A stretch of 64,000 bases of DNA from Myxococcales bacterium (GTDB lineage Bacteria > Myxococcota_A > Bradymonadia > UBA7976 > UBA1532), in contig JACKDN010000010.1 in NCBI GenBank assembly GCA_020633465.1, positions 186,001 through 250,000 of the forward strand, given 5' to 3'. Within the stretch, counting starts at the first letter, position 1. Every line of letters begins with the position of its first letter. The position numbers were made by a program, and so were the translations under genes. Under the pieces are notes generated by a model that had not been told where the DNA came from, ran no database searches, and saw only the letters and a list, made by a program, of their open reading frames with translations. Shown piece by piece: positions 1 to 8,876 of the stretch.

Positions 1-877
1 CCGCGTTGGTCGGCAGGTCCGGCACGGCCATGTAGTTCAGCACGCCGGCGCCGTAGCCCAGCCAGTCCGGGTTCATCGCCGCGATGGCGATCACGTCGGG
101 CAGGTACACCTGCTCGACGAAGGCGCGCACCTCGCGGAACAGATCGCGCACCCAGCTCAGCCGCTCCATGTTCAGCGCGGCCTGGCTGTCGGGGTCGATC
201 GGGTTCGAGATGCCGCCCACGGCCAGGTTCTGGATGTTGGGCGTCTTGCCGCCCAGGATGGCGACGATCTGGTTGGCCTTGCGCTGGTACTCGAGCGCCT
301 GCAGGTAGTGGTCGACCGCCAGCAGGTTCACCTCGGGCGGCAGCTTCATCGCCGGGTGGCCCCAGTAGCCGTTGGCGAAGATGCCCAGCTGGCCGCTCTG
401 CACGAAGCCCTTCACCTTCTCCTGCGTGGCCCGCAGCTGATGGCGGCTGTTGCCCGGCCACTCGCTGAGGCTCTCGGCCAGCTTCGAGGCCGCCACCGGA
501 TCGGCCTTCAGGGCCTGGGTGACGTCGACGAAGTCGAGGGCCGACAGGTGGTAGAAGTGCACGATGTGGTCGTGCAGCGCGTGCGCCATCACCAGCATGT
601 TGCGCACCAGCTGGGCGTTGTACGGGATCTCGAGCCCGAGCGCGTTCTCGACGGCCCGCACCGACGCGATGGCGTGCACGGTGGTGCACACGCCGCAGAT
701 GCGCTGCGTGAACAGCCAGGCCTCGCGAGGGTCGCGGTCCTTCAAGATGAGCTCGATGCCCCGGAACATCTGACCCGACGACCAGGCCTTCTGCACCTGG
801 CCGTCGCTGACCTCGGCGTCGATGCGGAGGTGTCCTTCGATACGGGTGACGGGATCGATGGTGATGCGCGCGGTCAC
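1..877 (-). CDS. hybC: [NiFe]-hydrogenase large subunit (HybC-type), partial
   Basis: Large, catalytic subunit of an uptake [NiFe]-hydrogenase; it carries the Ni-Fe(CN)2CO site that splits H2. The GTG start at 877 overlaps the HybB stop (GTGA). The first residues read VTARITIDPVTRIEGHL, the standard N-terminus of the family. The first nickel-binding motif, RICGVCTTVH, sits near residues 59-68 with both cysteines present. About 292 codons are visible, roughly half of the usual 560-600; the second CxxC motif and the C-terminal processing site lie beyond the window edge. It is the fourth gene of an operon ordered small subunit, HybA, HybB, large subunit, as in E. coli hybOABC, so a periplasm-facing, quinone-reducing enzyme is expected. 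Maturation (hyp) genes are not in view. Confidence 0.95.
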   Translation of the reverse strand, partial: MTARITIDPVTRIEGHLRIDAEVSDGQVQKAWSSGQMFRGIELILKDRDPREAWLFTQRICGVCTTVHAIASVRAVENALGLEIPYNAQLVRNMLVMAHALHDHIVHFYHLSALDFVDVTQALKADPVAASKLAESLSEWPGNSRHQLRATQEKVKGFVQSGQLGIFANGYWGHPAMKLPPEVNLLAVDHYLQALEYQRKANQIVAILGGKTPNIQNLAVGGISNPIDPDSQAALNMERLSWVRDLFREVRAFVEQVYLPDVIAIAAMNPDWLGYGAGVLNYMAVPDLPTNA

Positions 878-2061
878 GGCGTGCTCCTCGGGGTGGCCGG
901 GGCGAGCACCGGCAGGCGTTTGACGATGACGATCCACAAGAGCATCTCGAGCGCGATGATGCCGACGGTCACGAAGGTCTCGATGGCCGACGGGAAGTAC
1001 GCCCAGCGCGAGCCCGGGTTGAAGGCCAGGATGAACGTGTCGAGGCGGTACAGGGAGCCGCCGGCGAGCACGAGCAGGGCGATGGTGAACAGGCTGCTGC
1101 GGCGCGCTCGCATGGACGGGACCGCCAGCAGCAGCGCCCCGCCGAGGATGAGCGTGGTCTCGAGCCAGAAGGCGGCGCTGAGGTAGCCGCTGTCGAAGGC
1201 GAGGCCCAGCCGGCCCTTCATCGCGAGGTCGGCGAAGCGCACGACGGTGAACACGACGAGGCTGCCGGTGATCGGCGCCCACAGCTTGCGCAGCATGTCG
1301 GTCTCGACCGGCAGGCGCAGGCTGTGGTTGGCGAGGGTGGTCTCGAAGGTGATGACCGCCCAGCCCATCGCCAGCACCGAGATCAGGAACAGGAAGGGCA
1401 GCCAGCCGGTCTGCCACAGCGGGTGCACCTTGGCGCCGGCGACCAGCATCAGGCTGCCCAGGCTCGACTGGTGCATCGTCGGCAGCAGCAGACCCAGGGC
1501 CAGGATGAAGGGCAGCGCGCGCTCGAGGAAGCCGGCCGTCCGCTTGGCGAGGCGGGCCAGGCCCGTGCGACGGCTCTCCGCGAGCTTCTCGAGCCAGATG
1601 GGCGACGCCTCGATGAACAACACGATGACGTAGGCGCCGATGCACAGCGCCACCTCGAACAGCACCGAGTCGTAGTTCCAGTGGCTGGGGGTGAAGGGCA
1701 CCTTCCAGATCAGCCAGGGGCGACCGACGTCGAGGGCGACGCCGACGACGCCCATCGTGTAGCCCAGCAGGCTGGTGACCAGGGCCGGGCGCACCAGCGG
1801 GTGCAGCTGGCCGCGGTTGAAGACGTAGACCAGCAGGGCGGCCGCGTAGCCGCCGCAGGCGAAGGCGGTGCCGATGACGACGTCGGCGGCGATCCACAGG
1901 CCCCAGGGGTTGCCGTCGCTGAGGTTCGTGACGGCGCCGAGACCCACCGCGAGGCGGTAGGCGATCAGGCCGAGGCCGATCGCGGCGACCAGCGCGAGCG
2001 CGGCGAAGGGCTTCGACCAGATGGGGCCGCCCATCGGGCGGGGTCGGGCGTGGGCGCTCAT
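874..2061 (-). CDS. hybB: HybB/NrfD-type membrane subunit of hydrogenase
   Basis: Integral membrane subunit of 395 residues that passes electrons from the HybA iron-sulfur protein to the membrane quinone. The sequence is a run of about nine or ten hydrophobic helices, with the NrfD/HybB-type stretch NLSDGNPWGLW early on and a YTMGVVGVALDVGRPW segment in the middle. The ATG at 2061 overlaps the HybA stop (ATGA), and the gene ends inside the GTGA start of the large subunit, so translation of all four subunits is probably coupled. Having this subunit rather than a cytochrome b partner is what marks the enzyme as HybOABC-like (group 1c by gene content). In this genome the acceptor is probably menaquinone, whose synthesis genes lie next to this operon (inference). 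Confidence 0.92.
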   Translation of the reverse strand: MSAHARPRPMGGPIWSKPFAALALVAAIGLGLIAYRLAVGLGAVTNLSDGNPWGLWIAADVVIGTAFACGGYAAALLVYVFNRGQLHPLVRPALVTSLLGYTMGVVGVALDVGRPWLIWKVPFTPSHWNYDSVLFEVALCIGAYVIVLFIEASPIWLEKLAESRRTGLARLAKRTAGFLERALPFILALGLLLPTMHQSSLGSLMLVAGAKVHPLWQTGWLPFLFLISVLAMGWAVITFETTLANHSLRLPVETDMLRKLWAPITGSLVVFTVVRFADLAMKGRLGLAFDSGYLSAAFWLETTLILGGALLLAVPSMRARRSSLFTIALLVLAGGSLYRLDTFILAFNPGSRWAYFPSAIETFVTVGIIALEMLLWIVIVKRLPVLAPATPRSTP

Positions 2062-2933
2062 GCGTCACCTCCCGCCTCGGGCGCCTTGCGTCGCGCGTGG
2101 AAGACCGCGGCGACCAGGCCGGCGTACACCGCCATGGGGGCGATGAAGCCCTTGTAGACCGTGTGCTGGATCTTCTTGGAGAGCGCGGGCACCGCCTCGG
2201 GGCCGAGCGCCGGCAGCCCGAGCTCCTGGAACGACACGCCCTTCTTGCTCAGGTACATCACCTGGGTGCCGCCCGCCTCGTGCTCGCCGTAAACCGACGG
2301 CTCGTAGCGGTCGGGCGCGGCCGCGATGCGGGCGTGGGCGTCGGCGAGCAGCTGGTCGCGCGGGCCGTAGATCACCGCGTGGGTAGGGCACACCTCGCAG
2401 CAAGCCGGCTCGCGGCCGTCGGCGACGCGGTGCGCGCACATCTCGCACTTGACGATGATCGCCGCGTTCGAGCCCCACTGGAACTTGGGCACCTCGAAGG
2501 GGCAGGCCACCTGGCAGTAGCGGCAGCCGATGCAGCGGTTGGCGTCGTAGACCACGACACCGTTCTCGTCCTTGTGCAGCGCCTGGATCATGCAGGCCGC
2601 CGTGCACGCCGGCTCGATGCAGTGCATGCACTGCCGCTTGACGAAGCTCTGCCGCCCGTCGTCGCCGCGGAACTGCATGATGATGTTCTTGGTCTCGGCG
2701 TTCAGGTCGGTGGGGTCGTGCCACAGACCCGAGGTGCTCTCGCGGGGCAGGCCGTTGGCGTCGGCGCAGGCGTGCACGCAGTTCTTGCAGCCGATGCACT
2801 TCGTGGCGTCGAACAGCATCGCGTCGTCGTCGGCGCGCGGCGCCCGGCCCGACTGGGCGCGCGCCGGGCGAGCGGACAGGCCCGCAGCGGACGCGCCCAT
2901 GAACGCGATGAATCCGCGGCGGTCGAGTCTCAT
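2058..2933 (-). CDS. hybA: HybA-type four-cluster ferredoxin subunit
   Basis: Periplasmic iron-sulfur protein of 291 residues linking the hydrogenase small subunit to HybB. It opens with a twin-arginine signal (DRRGFIAFMGASAAGL) and then has four cysteine groups: CIGCKNCVHAC, CMHCIEPACTAAC, CIGCRYCQVAC and a CEMC...CCEVC group, enough for four [4Fe-4S] clusters. A hydrophobic stretch near the C-terminus (FIAPMAVYAGLVAAVF) would anchor it in the membrane, as in E. coli HybA. The ATG at 2933 overlaps the small-subunit stop (ATGA). The same frame stays open upstream to 4016, but that part is the shadow of the small subunit; the Tat signal fixes the true start. Confidence 0.93.
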   Translation of the reverse strand: MRLDRRGFIAFMGASAAGLSARPARAQSGRAPRADDDAMLFDATKCIGCKNCVHACADANGLPRESTSGLWHDPTDLNAETKNIIMQFRGDDGRQSFVKRQCMHCIEPACTAACMIQALHKDENGVVVYDANRCIGCRYCQVACPFEVPKFQWGSNAAIIVKCEMCAHRVADGREPACCEVCPTHAVIYGPRDQLLADAHARIAAAPDRYEPSVYGEHEAGGTQVMYLSKKGVSFQELGLPALGPEAVPALSKKIQHTVYKGFIAPMAVYAGLVAAVFHARRKAPEAGGDA

Positions 2934-4078
2934 GACGCGCCTCCTCCGCTGGGCGGATCGCCGTCGACGATGTCCTCGGCGCGGCGCATGCGGACGGCCG
3001 TGGCCACGCCGGCGCCGGCGAGGGCCCCCAGGGCGAGGCCAGCGGCGCCCAGGGCGAACCCGTCGGCGCCCTCGCCCCCCTTCGGGTTCACCGGCGGCGC
3101 CTGATCGGGCGGCAGCACGCGCAGCACGTCCGCGGTGTCGTGCAGCGGCTTGGTGAAGCCCACCTTCGACTCGGTGCAGCCGAAGCAGGGGTGCCCCACG
3201 CCGATCGGCCACGCGCCGGGCACCTCGTTGAAGTGCTGGTACGAGCAGTTGGCGTAGGTCTCGGGGCCCTTGCAGCCCAGCTTGTAGAGGCAGTAGCCCG
3301 CCTTGTGGCCGTCGTCGCCGAACTTCTCGGCGAAGCGGCCGGCGTCGAAGTGGGGCCGCCGCGGGCAGTTCTCGTGGATGGTCTGCCCGTAGGCGAACTT
3401 GGGGCGCCCCAGATCGTCGAGCGCCGGCAGCTTCCCCCAGGTGAGGAAGTTGAGCACCGTGCTCAGCAGGTTGTAGGGGTTGGCCGGGCAGCCGGGCAGG
3501 GTGACGACGGGCTTGTCCTTCAGCGCCGGATCGTCCGCGAAGATCATGGGCACGCCGGTCGCGCCGGTCGGGTTCGGCGCCGCCGAGGGGATGCCGCCCC
3601 ACGACGCGCACGAGCCGATGGCGACCACCGCCGCGGCCTTCGAGCCGACGTCCTTGAGCATCTCGAGGGCGGTGCGCCCGCCGATCATGCAGTAGGCGCC
3701 GTTGGCCGCGGTGGGGATGGCGCCCTCGACCACGCAGATGTACTGCCCGGCGTGGGCGGCCATCGACGCCTGCAGGGCCGCCTCGGCCTGGTGGCCGGCG
3801 GCCGCGAGCAGCGTCTCGTGATAGTCGAGCGAGATGAGCTCGAGCAGCAGCTCGGCGAGCGACGGGTGCGTCGTCCGCAGGAGCGACTCGGTGCAGCCGG
3901 TGCATTCCTGAAAGTGCAGCCAGATGACGGGGGGTCTCTTCTTGGTCAGGACCGCCTCGACCATCTCGGCGGCCGCCCGATGGGGCAGGCCGAGCGTGGC
4001 GGCTGCCATGGTGCACAGCCTCAGGAAGTCACGTCGATGAACCACCCCGGTCGCATCCGTGGAACGAGTCGCCCGCAC
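2930..4078 (-). CDS. hybO: [NiFe]-hydrogenase small subunit (HybO-type)
   Basis: Small subunit of 382 residues carrying the iron-sulfur relay from the Ni-Fe site. The N-terminus has a twin-arginine motif (HRRDFLRLC), so the folded heterodimer should be exported with the large subunit attached. Cluster ligands are visible as CTGCTES, LPGCPANPYN, NCPRRPHFD, the CKGPETYANC group and PCFGCTES. A glycine/alanine-rich hydrophobic helix near residues 345-365 is the expected C-terminal membrane anchor. It is the first gene of the operon and overlaps HybA by four bases. The 272 bases upstream (4079-4350) hold no gene; I could not identify a convincing promoter or sigma-54 site in them. Confidence 0.95.
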   Translation of the reverse strand: MRATRSTDATGVVHRRDFLRLCTMAAATLGLPHRAAAEMVEAVLTKKRPPVIWLHFQECTGCTESLLRTTHPSLAELLLELISLDYHETLLAAAGHQAEAALQASMAAHAGQYICVVEGAIPTAANGAYCMIGGRTALEMLKDVGSKAAAVVAIGSCASWGGIPSAAPNPTGATGVPMIFADDPALKDKPVVTLPGCPANPYNLLSTVLNFLTWGKLPALDDLGRPKFAYGQTIHENCPRRPHFDAGRFAEKFGDDGHKAGYCLYKLGCKGPETYANCSYQHFNEVPGAWPIGVGHPCFGCTESKVGFTKPLHDTADVLRVLPPDQAPPVNPKGGEGADGFALGAAGLALGALAGAGVATAVRMRRAEDIVDGDPPSGGGAS

Positions 4079-4350
4079 GCTTCACCTCCTGACTGCGTTG
4101 TTCCAGACAGGTCGCGAACGGTTCGGGGCCCTGCATCGTGCGTGCCGCTGAAGTCGGGCCGCCGTGACGCAGAACGACCGTTCGACGCGTCTCTGATTCC
4201 GGACGCAGCCGCGACTCATCCGTCACGCCGAGGAAACGAGACATACGCGACAGGCGCGCGCGGCGCGGCGCCCCCGACCGACCGGGACCCACCGATGACT
4301 CCAGGGTCGGTGAAGGCAGAACCCTCGCGCGCGCGCCCGAGCGCCCGCGA

Positions 4351-4959
4351 TCACACCAGCCGGCGCAGCTTGCCGACCAACCCGCTGGCGTTCTTCAGCC
4401 AGGTCGCGAAGCGCTCGCCGCCGCGCGGCATGCGCATGCCGATCAGGATGCGCAGCAGCGACTGCCCCACCTCGGTCAGCGCCAGCAGCAGCCTCATGCG
4501 CTCGACGTCGTAGAGCACGGGCTCGTCGGTGGCCTGAGCGTACTCGGCCTCGTCGATCGCGCCCTCGAGGGCCACGCGGGCGCCCTCGAGCAGCATCCAC
4601 TCGCGCGTGCGCAGCACGTCGGCGATGGTGGGCCAGAAGTCCATCACCGCCTCGTAGGGCGCGTTGCGGTGGGTGCCCACCGCGCGCAGCAGACCGTAGT
4701 CGACCAGCTCGGCGACGGCGCCGCTCACCAGGCTGCGGCTGACGCCCAGCGTGGTCGCGATCTCGGTCTGCGACAGGGGCGCGGCGCGCAGCGCGACCAG
4801 CGTCCACACGCGGCCGTGGATGGCCTTGAAGCCCCAGTACTCGATGAAGCGGCCGGACGCGTCGCACACCTGCACGACGCGGCGGGTCTGGCGATCGGCC
4901 GCGACGGGCGCCGCGGGCGCTTCGACCTCTTCAGTGCTGGCTGAACGACGACGGCTCAC
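4351..4959 (-). CDS. GbsR/MarR-family winged-helix regulator
   Basis: Probable DNA-binding repressor. The stretch FIEYWGFKAIHGRVWTLVAL, followed by LSQTEIATTLGVSRSLVSG, is the N-terminal signature and winged helix-turn-helix of the GbsR branch of MarR proteins; the C-terminal half is helical, as expected for dimerisation. The frame is open to a GTG at 5046. I prefer the GTG at 4959 because the extra 29 codons are poor in the codons this genome favours and because an inverted repeat that looks like its operator (5039-5060) would otherwise lie on the start codon; neither GTG has a clear ribosome binding site. It is divergent from the menaquinone operon and lies upstream of, and on the same strand as, the hydrogenase operon, so it may regulate either. 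The ligand is unknown. Confidence 0.8.
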   Translation of the reverse strand: MSRRRSASTEEVEAPAAPVAADRQTRRVVQVCDASGRFIEYWGFKAIHGRVWTLVALRAAPLSQTEIATTLGVSRSLVSGAVAELVDYGLLRAVGTHRNAPYEAVMDFWPTIADVLRTREWMLLEGARVALEGAIDEAEYAQATDEPVLYDVERMRLLLALTEVGQSLLRILIGMRMPRGGERFATWLKNASGLVGKLRRLV

Positions 4960-5004
4960 CGCGGCAGGGTAACCGCGGGCGCGGCGCGCGTCGAGCGGCG
5001 GCGC

Positions 5005-5033
5005 TTGCGTCCGATCCCGGCGGCCGCTACCTT
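5005..5033 (+). promoter_or_regulatory. Candidate promoter of the menaquinone operon
   Basis: TTGCGT at 5005-5010 and TACCTT at 5028-5033 are separated by 17 bases, a plausible but not strong sigma-70-type pair. Transcription would begin near 5040, about 50 bases before the preferred menF start, and inside the inverted repeat at 5039-5060. Confidence 0.4.
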
Positions 5034-5038
5034 TCGCC

Positions 5039-5060
5039 TTGTTCACGCATCATTGAACAA
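5039..5060. promoter_or_regulatory. Inverted repeat, likely operator between gbsR-like gene and menF
   Basis: TTGTTCA (5039-5045) and TGAACAA (5054-5060) form a perfect inverted repeat with an 8-base spacer. A second dyad, TCATTG-AA-CAATGA, overlaps it at 5050-5063. Size and position between two divergent genes fit a MarR/GbsR-type operator that would control both the regulator and the men operon. The regulator assignment is inference. Confidence 0.55.
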
Positions 5061-5089
5061 TGAGAGCCGCTGACGGAGCCCTTGTTTCC

Positions 5090-6319
5090 ATGACCCCGCC
5101 GACCACACAGCCCCATACGTCGAGGATGCCTGACGTCTTGGCACCGCACCCGGCGCGGGGGCGCGCGGTCCAGGCCATCCCGCCCTTCGACCTGGCCCGA
5201 CGCCTGGCCGCGGTGGTCGAGGCCGAGGGCCCATTCATGGCGTGGTGGGCGCCGGACGGGGGCTGGTCGTTCGTCGCGCAGGGCGAGAACATCGTTGTGG
5301 ATCAAAGCGTTATCGAAGACGACCACCCGAACCTCCCGGCCCGCGTGGGCGCCCTGCCCTTTCGCGCCGGCGCCGCGTCGGTGTGGGGCGGGTGGCCGAC
5401 GCCGGGTCTGCGGGTGCCGACACGCGCCTGGTCATCTTGTTCGAACATGGCTGAACACTGGCTCAGCACATCGGCCGGCACGCCGACGCGCCCGCCCGCG
5501 CGCCCCGCGCCCTCGTGGTCACCGACGGTCGAGTCGGCCGCCGACTGGCGCGCGCGCGTCGCCGCGGCCGAGGCGGCGTGTCGTCAGGGACGCCTGAACA
5601 AGGTCGTGCTGGCGCGCGCGGCGGCGCGGCAAGCGCCCGCCGGCCGGCGCTACGACATCGCGGCGACCACCGCGGCCCTGCGCGCGGCCCACCCGGGCGC
5701 CTGGATCTACGCGCTGGGGGACGGCGCCGGCCGCGCCTTCGTCGGCGCCTCGCCCGAGGTGCTGGTGCGCCGCGAGGGCGGGCGCCTGCGCACGCACGCC
5801 CTGGCCGGCACCGCCCGCGCCGCCGACGCCGCCGCCCTGCACGGCTCGATGAAGGACCGCCGCGAGCACGCCTGGGTGGTGGACGCCCTGCGCGCCGATC
5901 TGAGCCCCTGGGCGCGCGCCATCCGCGTGGCCGAGGCGCCGCGTCCCCGGCCCGCGGGCCCGATCGTGCACCTCGAGACGCCGATCGAGGCCGAGGCTCG
6001 ACCCCACGCCGCCGCCGACCGGGTGGCCGCCGCCCTGCACCCCACCCCCGCCCTCGGCGGCCACCCGCGCGCCGCCGCGCTCGCCTGGCTCGACGCCCAC
6101 GAGCCCCTCGAGCGCGGCCTGTACGGCGCGCCCGTGGGCTGGGTGGCGCCGAACGGTGACGGCGTCTTCGCGGTGGCCATCCGCGGCGCCCTGCTCGACG
6201 GCGCGCGCGCGTGGGCCTTCGCCGGCGCCGGCGTCGTCGCCGGATCGGATCCCGACGCCGAGTGGAACGAGACCGTGTGGAAGCTGCAGGCCATCGACGC
6301 CTGCCTGGTGACGCGTTGA
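5090..6319 (+). CDS. menF: Isochorismate synthase MenF
   Basis: Chorismate-utilising enzyme that converts chorismate to isochorismate, the committing step of classical menaquinone synthesis. The C-terminal 250 residues carry the family's marks: LNKVVLAR (with the catalytic lysine), HLETPIEAEA, HPTPALGGHPR and the AGAGVVAGSDPDAEWNET block. The first 130 residues are less conserved and look degenerate around VPTRAWSSCSNMAEHW, so a hidden indel there is possible. I chose the ATG at 5090 because GGAG precedes it by 11 bases and an ATG at 5060 lies in the operator repeat; another ATG is at 5126. The stop overlaps the TTG start of menD. Confidence 0.9.
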   Translation: MTPPTTQPHTSRMPDVLAPHPARGRAVQAIPPFDLARRLAAVVEAEGPFMAWWAPDGGWSFVAQGENIVVDQSVIEDDHPNLPARVGALPFRAGAASVWGGWPTPGLRVPTRAWSSCSNMAEHWLSTSAGTPTRPPARPAPSWSPTVESAADWRARVAAAEAACRQGRLNKVVLARAAARQAPAGRRYDIAATTAALRAAHPGAWIYALGDGAGRAFVGASPEVLVRREGGRLRTHALAGTARAADAAALHGSMKDRREHAWVVDALRADLSPWARAIRVAEAPRPRPAGPIVHLETPIEAEARPHAAADRVAAALHPTPALGGHPRAAALAWLDAHEPLERGLYGAPVGWVAPNGDGVFAVAIRGALLDGARAWAFAGAGVVAGSDPDAEWNETVWKLQAIDACLVTR

Positions 6320-7989
6320 GCGTCGCCGCGCTGAACCTGGCCGCGGCGGCGGCGCTGATGGACGGCCTGGCCGCGGCCGGCGTGCGCGACGTCGTCTTCT
6401 CGCCGGGCTCGCGCAGCACGCCGTTGGTGCTGGCCGCCGACGCGCGCGTGGCGCTGCGCACCTGGCCGGTGCTCGACGAGCGGGTCGGCGGCTTCTTCGC
6501 CCTGGGCCTGGCGCGCGCGGCGGCGCGCCCGGTGGCGCTGGTGTGCACGTCGGGCTCGGCGGGCGCGCACTACCTGCCCGCCGCCCTCGAGGCCGACCGC
6601 GGCGGCGTCCCGCTGGTGGTGGTCACCGCCGACCGCCCGCCCGAGCTGCACGGCTGCGGCGCCAACCAGACGGTCGACCAGCGCGGCCTGCTGGGCGGCG
6701 TCGGCCGGCTGGCGCGCGACCTGGGCGCGCCGACGCGGCGGCGCTGGACGGCTGGTTCGCGGCGGCGCGGCAGGCGGCCGAGCGCGCCGGTGACGCGCTG
6801 CGGGGCCCGCGCACCTGAACGTGGCGTTCCGCGAGCCGCCAGGGCGCCTGACGCCGGGATCCCGCCGCCGCGCGCCGGCGGCCGCCGGCTGACCGCCGCG
6901 CCGGCGCCCGACGCCGCGCTGGTCGACGCCGTGGCCGATCGTCTGAGCGCCGCCCGGCGCGGGCCATCCACTGCGGCGCGGGCGCCGCCGACGGGCCGAC
7001 TTCGCCGCCGCGGTCACGGCCCTCGCCCGCCGCCTGGGCTGGCCGGTGCTGGCCGAGGTCGCGGCGGGGCTGCGGGCGGGTGACCACGACCTCGATCCCC
7101 TCGTCGCGCACGCGGACGGCCTGCTCGGCGGCGACGTGCCCCCGCCCGACCTCGTGCTGCGCCTCGGCGCGGTGTCGCCCTCGCGGCGCGTCGGCGCGCG
7201 GCTGGCGCGCGCCGAGTCCACGGTGCTGGTCGCGCCCGACGGCCAGCGCCGCGATCCCGCGCACCGCGCCGAGACGCTCGTGGTCGCGCCGCCGACGCCG
7301 CTGCTGGCGGCGCTGGCCGAGCGCCTGCCCGCCCGCGCCGGCTGGCTGGACGCCTGGCGCGCTGCCGACGACGCGGCCGACGCCGCGTGGCCGCGGCCGA
7401 CACCTTCTGGGAGGGCGCGATCGCCCGCGCGGTCGTCGCGGCCGTGCCCGACGGGGGCGCGCTGCACCTGGGCAACAGCCTGCCCGTGCGCGACGCCGAC
7501 GCCTTCGCCGCGCGCCGCGCCGGCGACGTGCGCGTGTTCGTCAGCCGCGGCGTGAGCGGCATCGACGGCGCCCTGGCCACCGCCGCCGGCGAGGCGATGG
7601 GCGCCGGGCGCCCCACCTGGGCGCTGGTCGGCGATCTGACCTGCCTGCACGATCTGGGCGGCCTGCTGTTCCTGGGCCAGCTTCGGCCGGACGTGACCGT
7701 CGTGGTCGTCGACAACGGCGGCGGCGGCATCTTCGGTGTGTTGCCGATCGCGCGGCACCCGAGCGCGTTCGAGCGCTGCTTCCTGACGCCCCAACTCTTT
7801 GACTTGAAAGCGCTTTGCGCCGGCTGCGGCGTCGACTACCGCCGCGCGGGCGACCTCGACAATCTGCGCGCCGCGCTGGCGCCGGCGCCCGGTCCCCGCC
7901 TGATCCACCTGCCCGTCGACCGCACCGCCAGCGCCGCGGCGCGCGACGCGGTGAACGCCGCGCTGGCCCGCGTCGAGGTGCGCCCGTGA
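6316..7989 (+). pseudogene. menD: MenD, SEPHCHC synthase, interrupted by six frameshifts in this sequence
   Basis: Thiamine-diphosphate enzyme joining isochorismate and 2-oxoglutarate. It starts at a TTG overlapping the menF stop. Family stretches are clear: VFSPGSRSTPLVLAA and TSGSAGAHYLPA near the N-terminus, GANQTVDQRGL, and VSRGVSGIDGALATAAGEA plus VVDNGGGGIFGVLP at the C-terminus. The reading frame moves back by one base about six times: near 6735, 6803, 6838, 6959, 6998 and 7390. Between breaks the protein reads on as expected (for example HLNVAFREP, then RAIHCGAGAADGP). Because each break is the same sort of one-base loss and no residues of the core are missing, sequencing error is more likely than decay. 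The rest of the operon is intact enough to suggest a working gene. Confidence 0.85.
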
Positions 7990-8876
7990 ACGCCGCCCCC
8001 CGCCCGTCGCCGCTGGGGGTCTGGCTCTTGGCCATCCGCCCGGCCACCCTGTGGGCCGGCGCCGTGCCCGTGTTCGTCGGCACCGCGCTCGCCGTGGCCG
8101 ACGGTCACCGCGCCTGGGGCGCCGCCGCCCTGGCGCTGGCCGGCGCGGTGCTGATCCAGATCGCCACCAACCTGGTCAACGACTGGGCCGACTTCCACAA
8201 GGGCGCCGACGGGGCCGACCGCCTGGGCCCGCCGCGCGCCGCGGCGCAGGGCTGGCTGAGCCCGCGGCAGGTCGCGGCCGGCGCCATCGTCGCCCTCGTC
8301 CTGGCGGCCCTCGTCGGCGCGGCGCTGGTCGCCCTCACGGGCTGGCCCATCCTGGCGCTGGGTCTCGCCAGCCTGATCTGCGCCGTCGCGTACACCGCGG
8401 GGCCCTTCCCGCTGGCATACCTGGGCCTGGGTGATCCCTTCGTCCTGCTGTTCTTCGGCTTCGCGGCGGTCGTGGGCACCTACTACGTGCAGGCCGGCGC
8501 GACGACGCCGCTGGCGTGGGTGGCCGGCGCCGCGGTCGGCCTGCTGGCCACCGCCATCCTGGTGGTGAACAACCTGCGCGACCGCCGCGGCGACGCCCAG
8601 GCGGGCAAGCGGACGCTGGCCGTGCGCTTCGGCGCCGCCTTCACGCGCGCCGAGTACGCGCTGCTGGTGGCCGGCGCCTTCCTGGCGGTGACGGCGGCGG
8701 CGTCGGTGGGCGGCGGCTGGGGCTGGCTGTTGCCCTGGGCCTGCCTGCCGCTGGCGTTGCGCACCACCCGCGCGGTGTGGACCACCGACGGCGCGGCGCT
8801 GAACCCGCTGCTGGGCGCCACCGCCCGCCTCGAGCTGGTGTTCGGCCTGCTGCTGGCGATCGGGGTGCTGTTGTGA
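7986..8876 (+). CDS. menA: 1,4-dihydroxy-2-naphthoate polyprenyltransferase MenA
   Basis: Membrane prenyltransferase of 296 residues that attaches the polyprenyl tail to 1,4-dihydroxy-2-naphthoate, giving demethylmenaquinone. Both aspartate-rich substrate motifs of the UbiA superfamily are present: NLVNDWADFHKGAD near residue 60 and NNLRDRRGDAQAGKRTLAV near residue 195. The latter is the form typical of MenA rather than UbiA. About eight hydrophobic helices are visible, including AVYTAGPFPLAYLGLGDPFV-like loops. The GTG start overlaps the menD stop (GTGA), and the stop in turn overlaps the menC start, so expression is coupled. The tail is probably made by the polyprenyl synthase four genes downstream. 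Confidence 0.93.
   Translation: MNAAPRPSPLGVWLLAIRPATLWAGAVPVFVGTALAVADGHRAWGAAALALAGAVLIQIATNLVNDWADFHKGADGADRLGPPRAAAQGWLSPRQVAAGAIVALVLAALVGAALVALTGWPILALGLASLICAVAYTAGPFPLAYLGLGDPFVLLFFGFAAVVGTYYVQAGATTPLAWVAGAAVGLLATAILVVNNLRDRRGDAQAGKRTLAVRFGAAFTRAEYALLVAGAFLAVTAAASVGGGWGWLLPWACLPLALRTTRAVWTTDGAALNPLLGATARLELVFGLLLAIGVLL

Noticed and set aside
4079..4350. Sigma-54 or FNR-type promoter in front of the hydrogenase operon
   Set aside because: No convincing GG-N10-GC pair at -24/-12 or TTGAT-N4-ATCAA site was found.
5060..5090. ATG at 5060 as the menF start
   Set aside because: It lies in the operator-like repeat and lacks a ribosome binding site; the ATG at 5090 has GGAG upstream.
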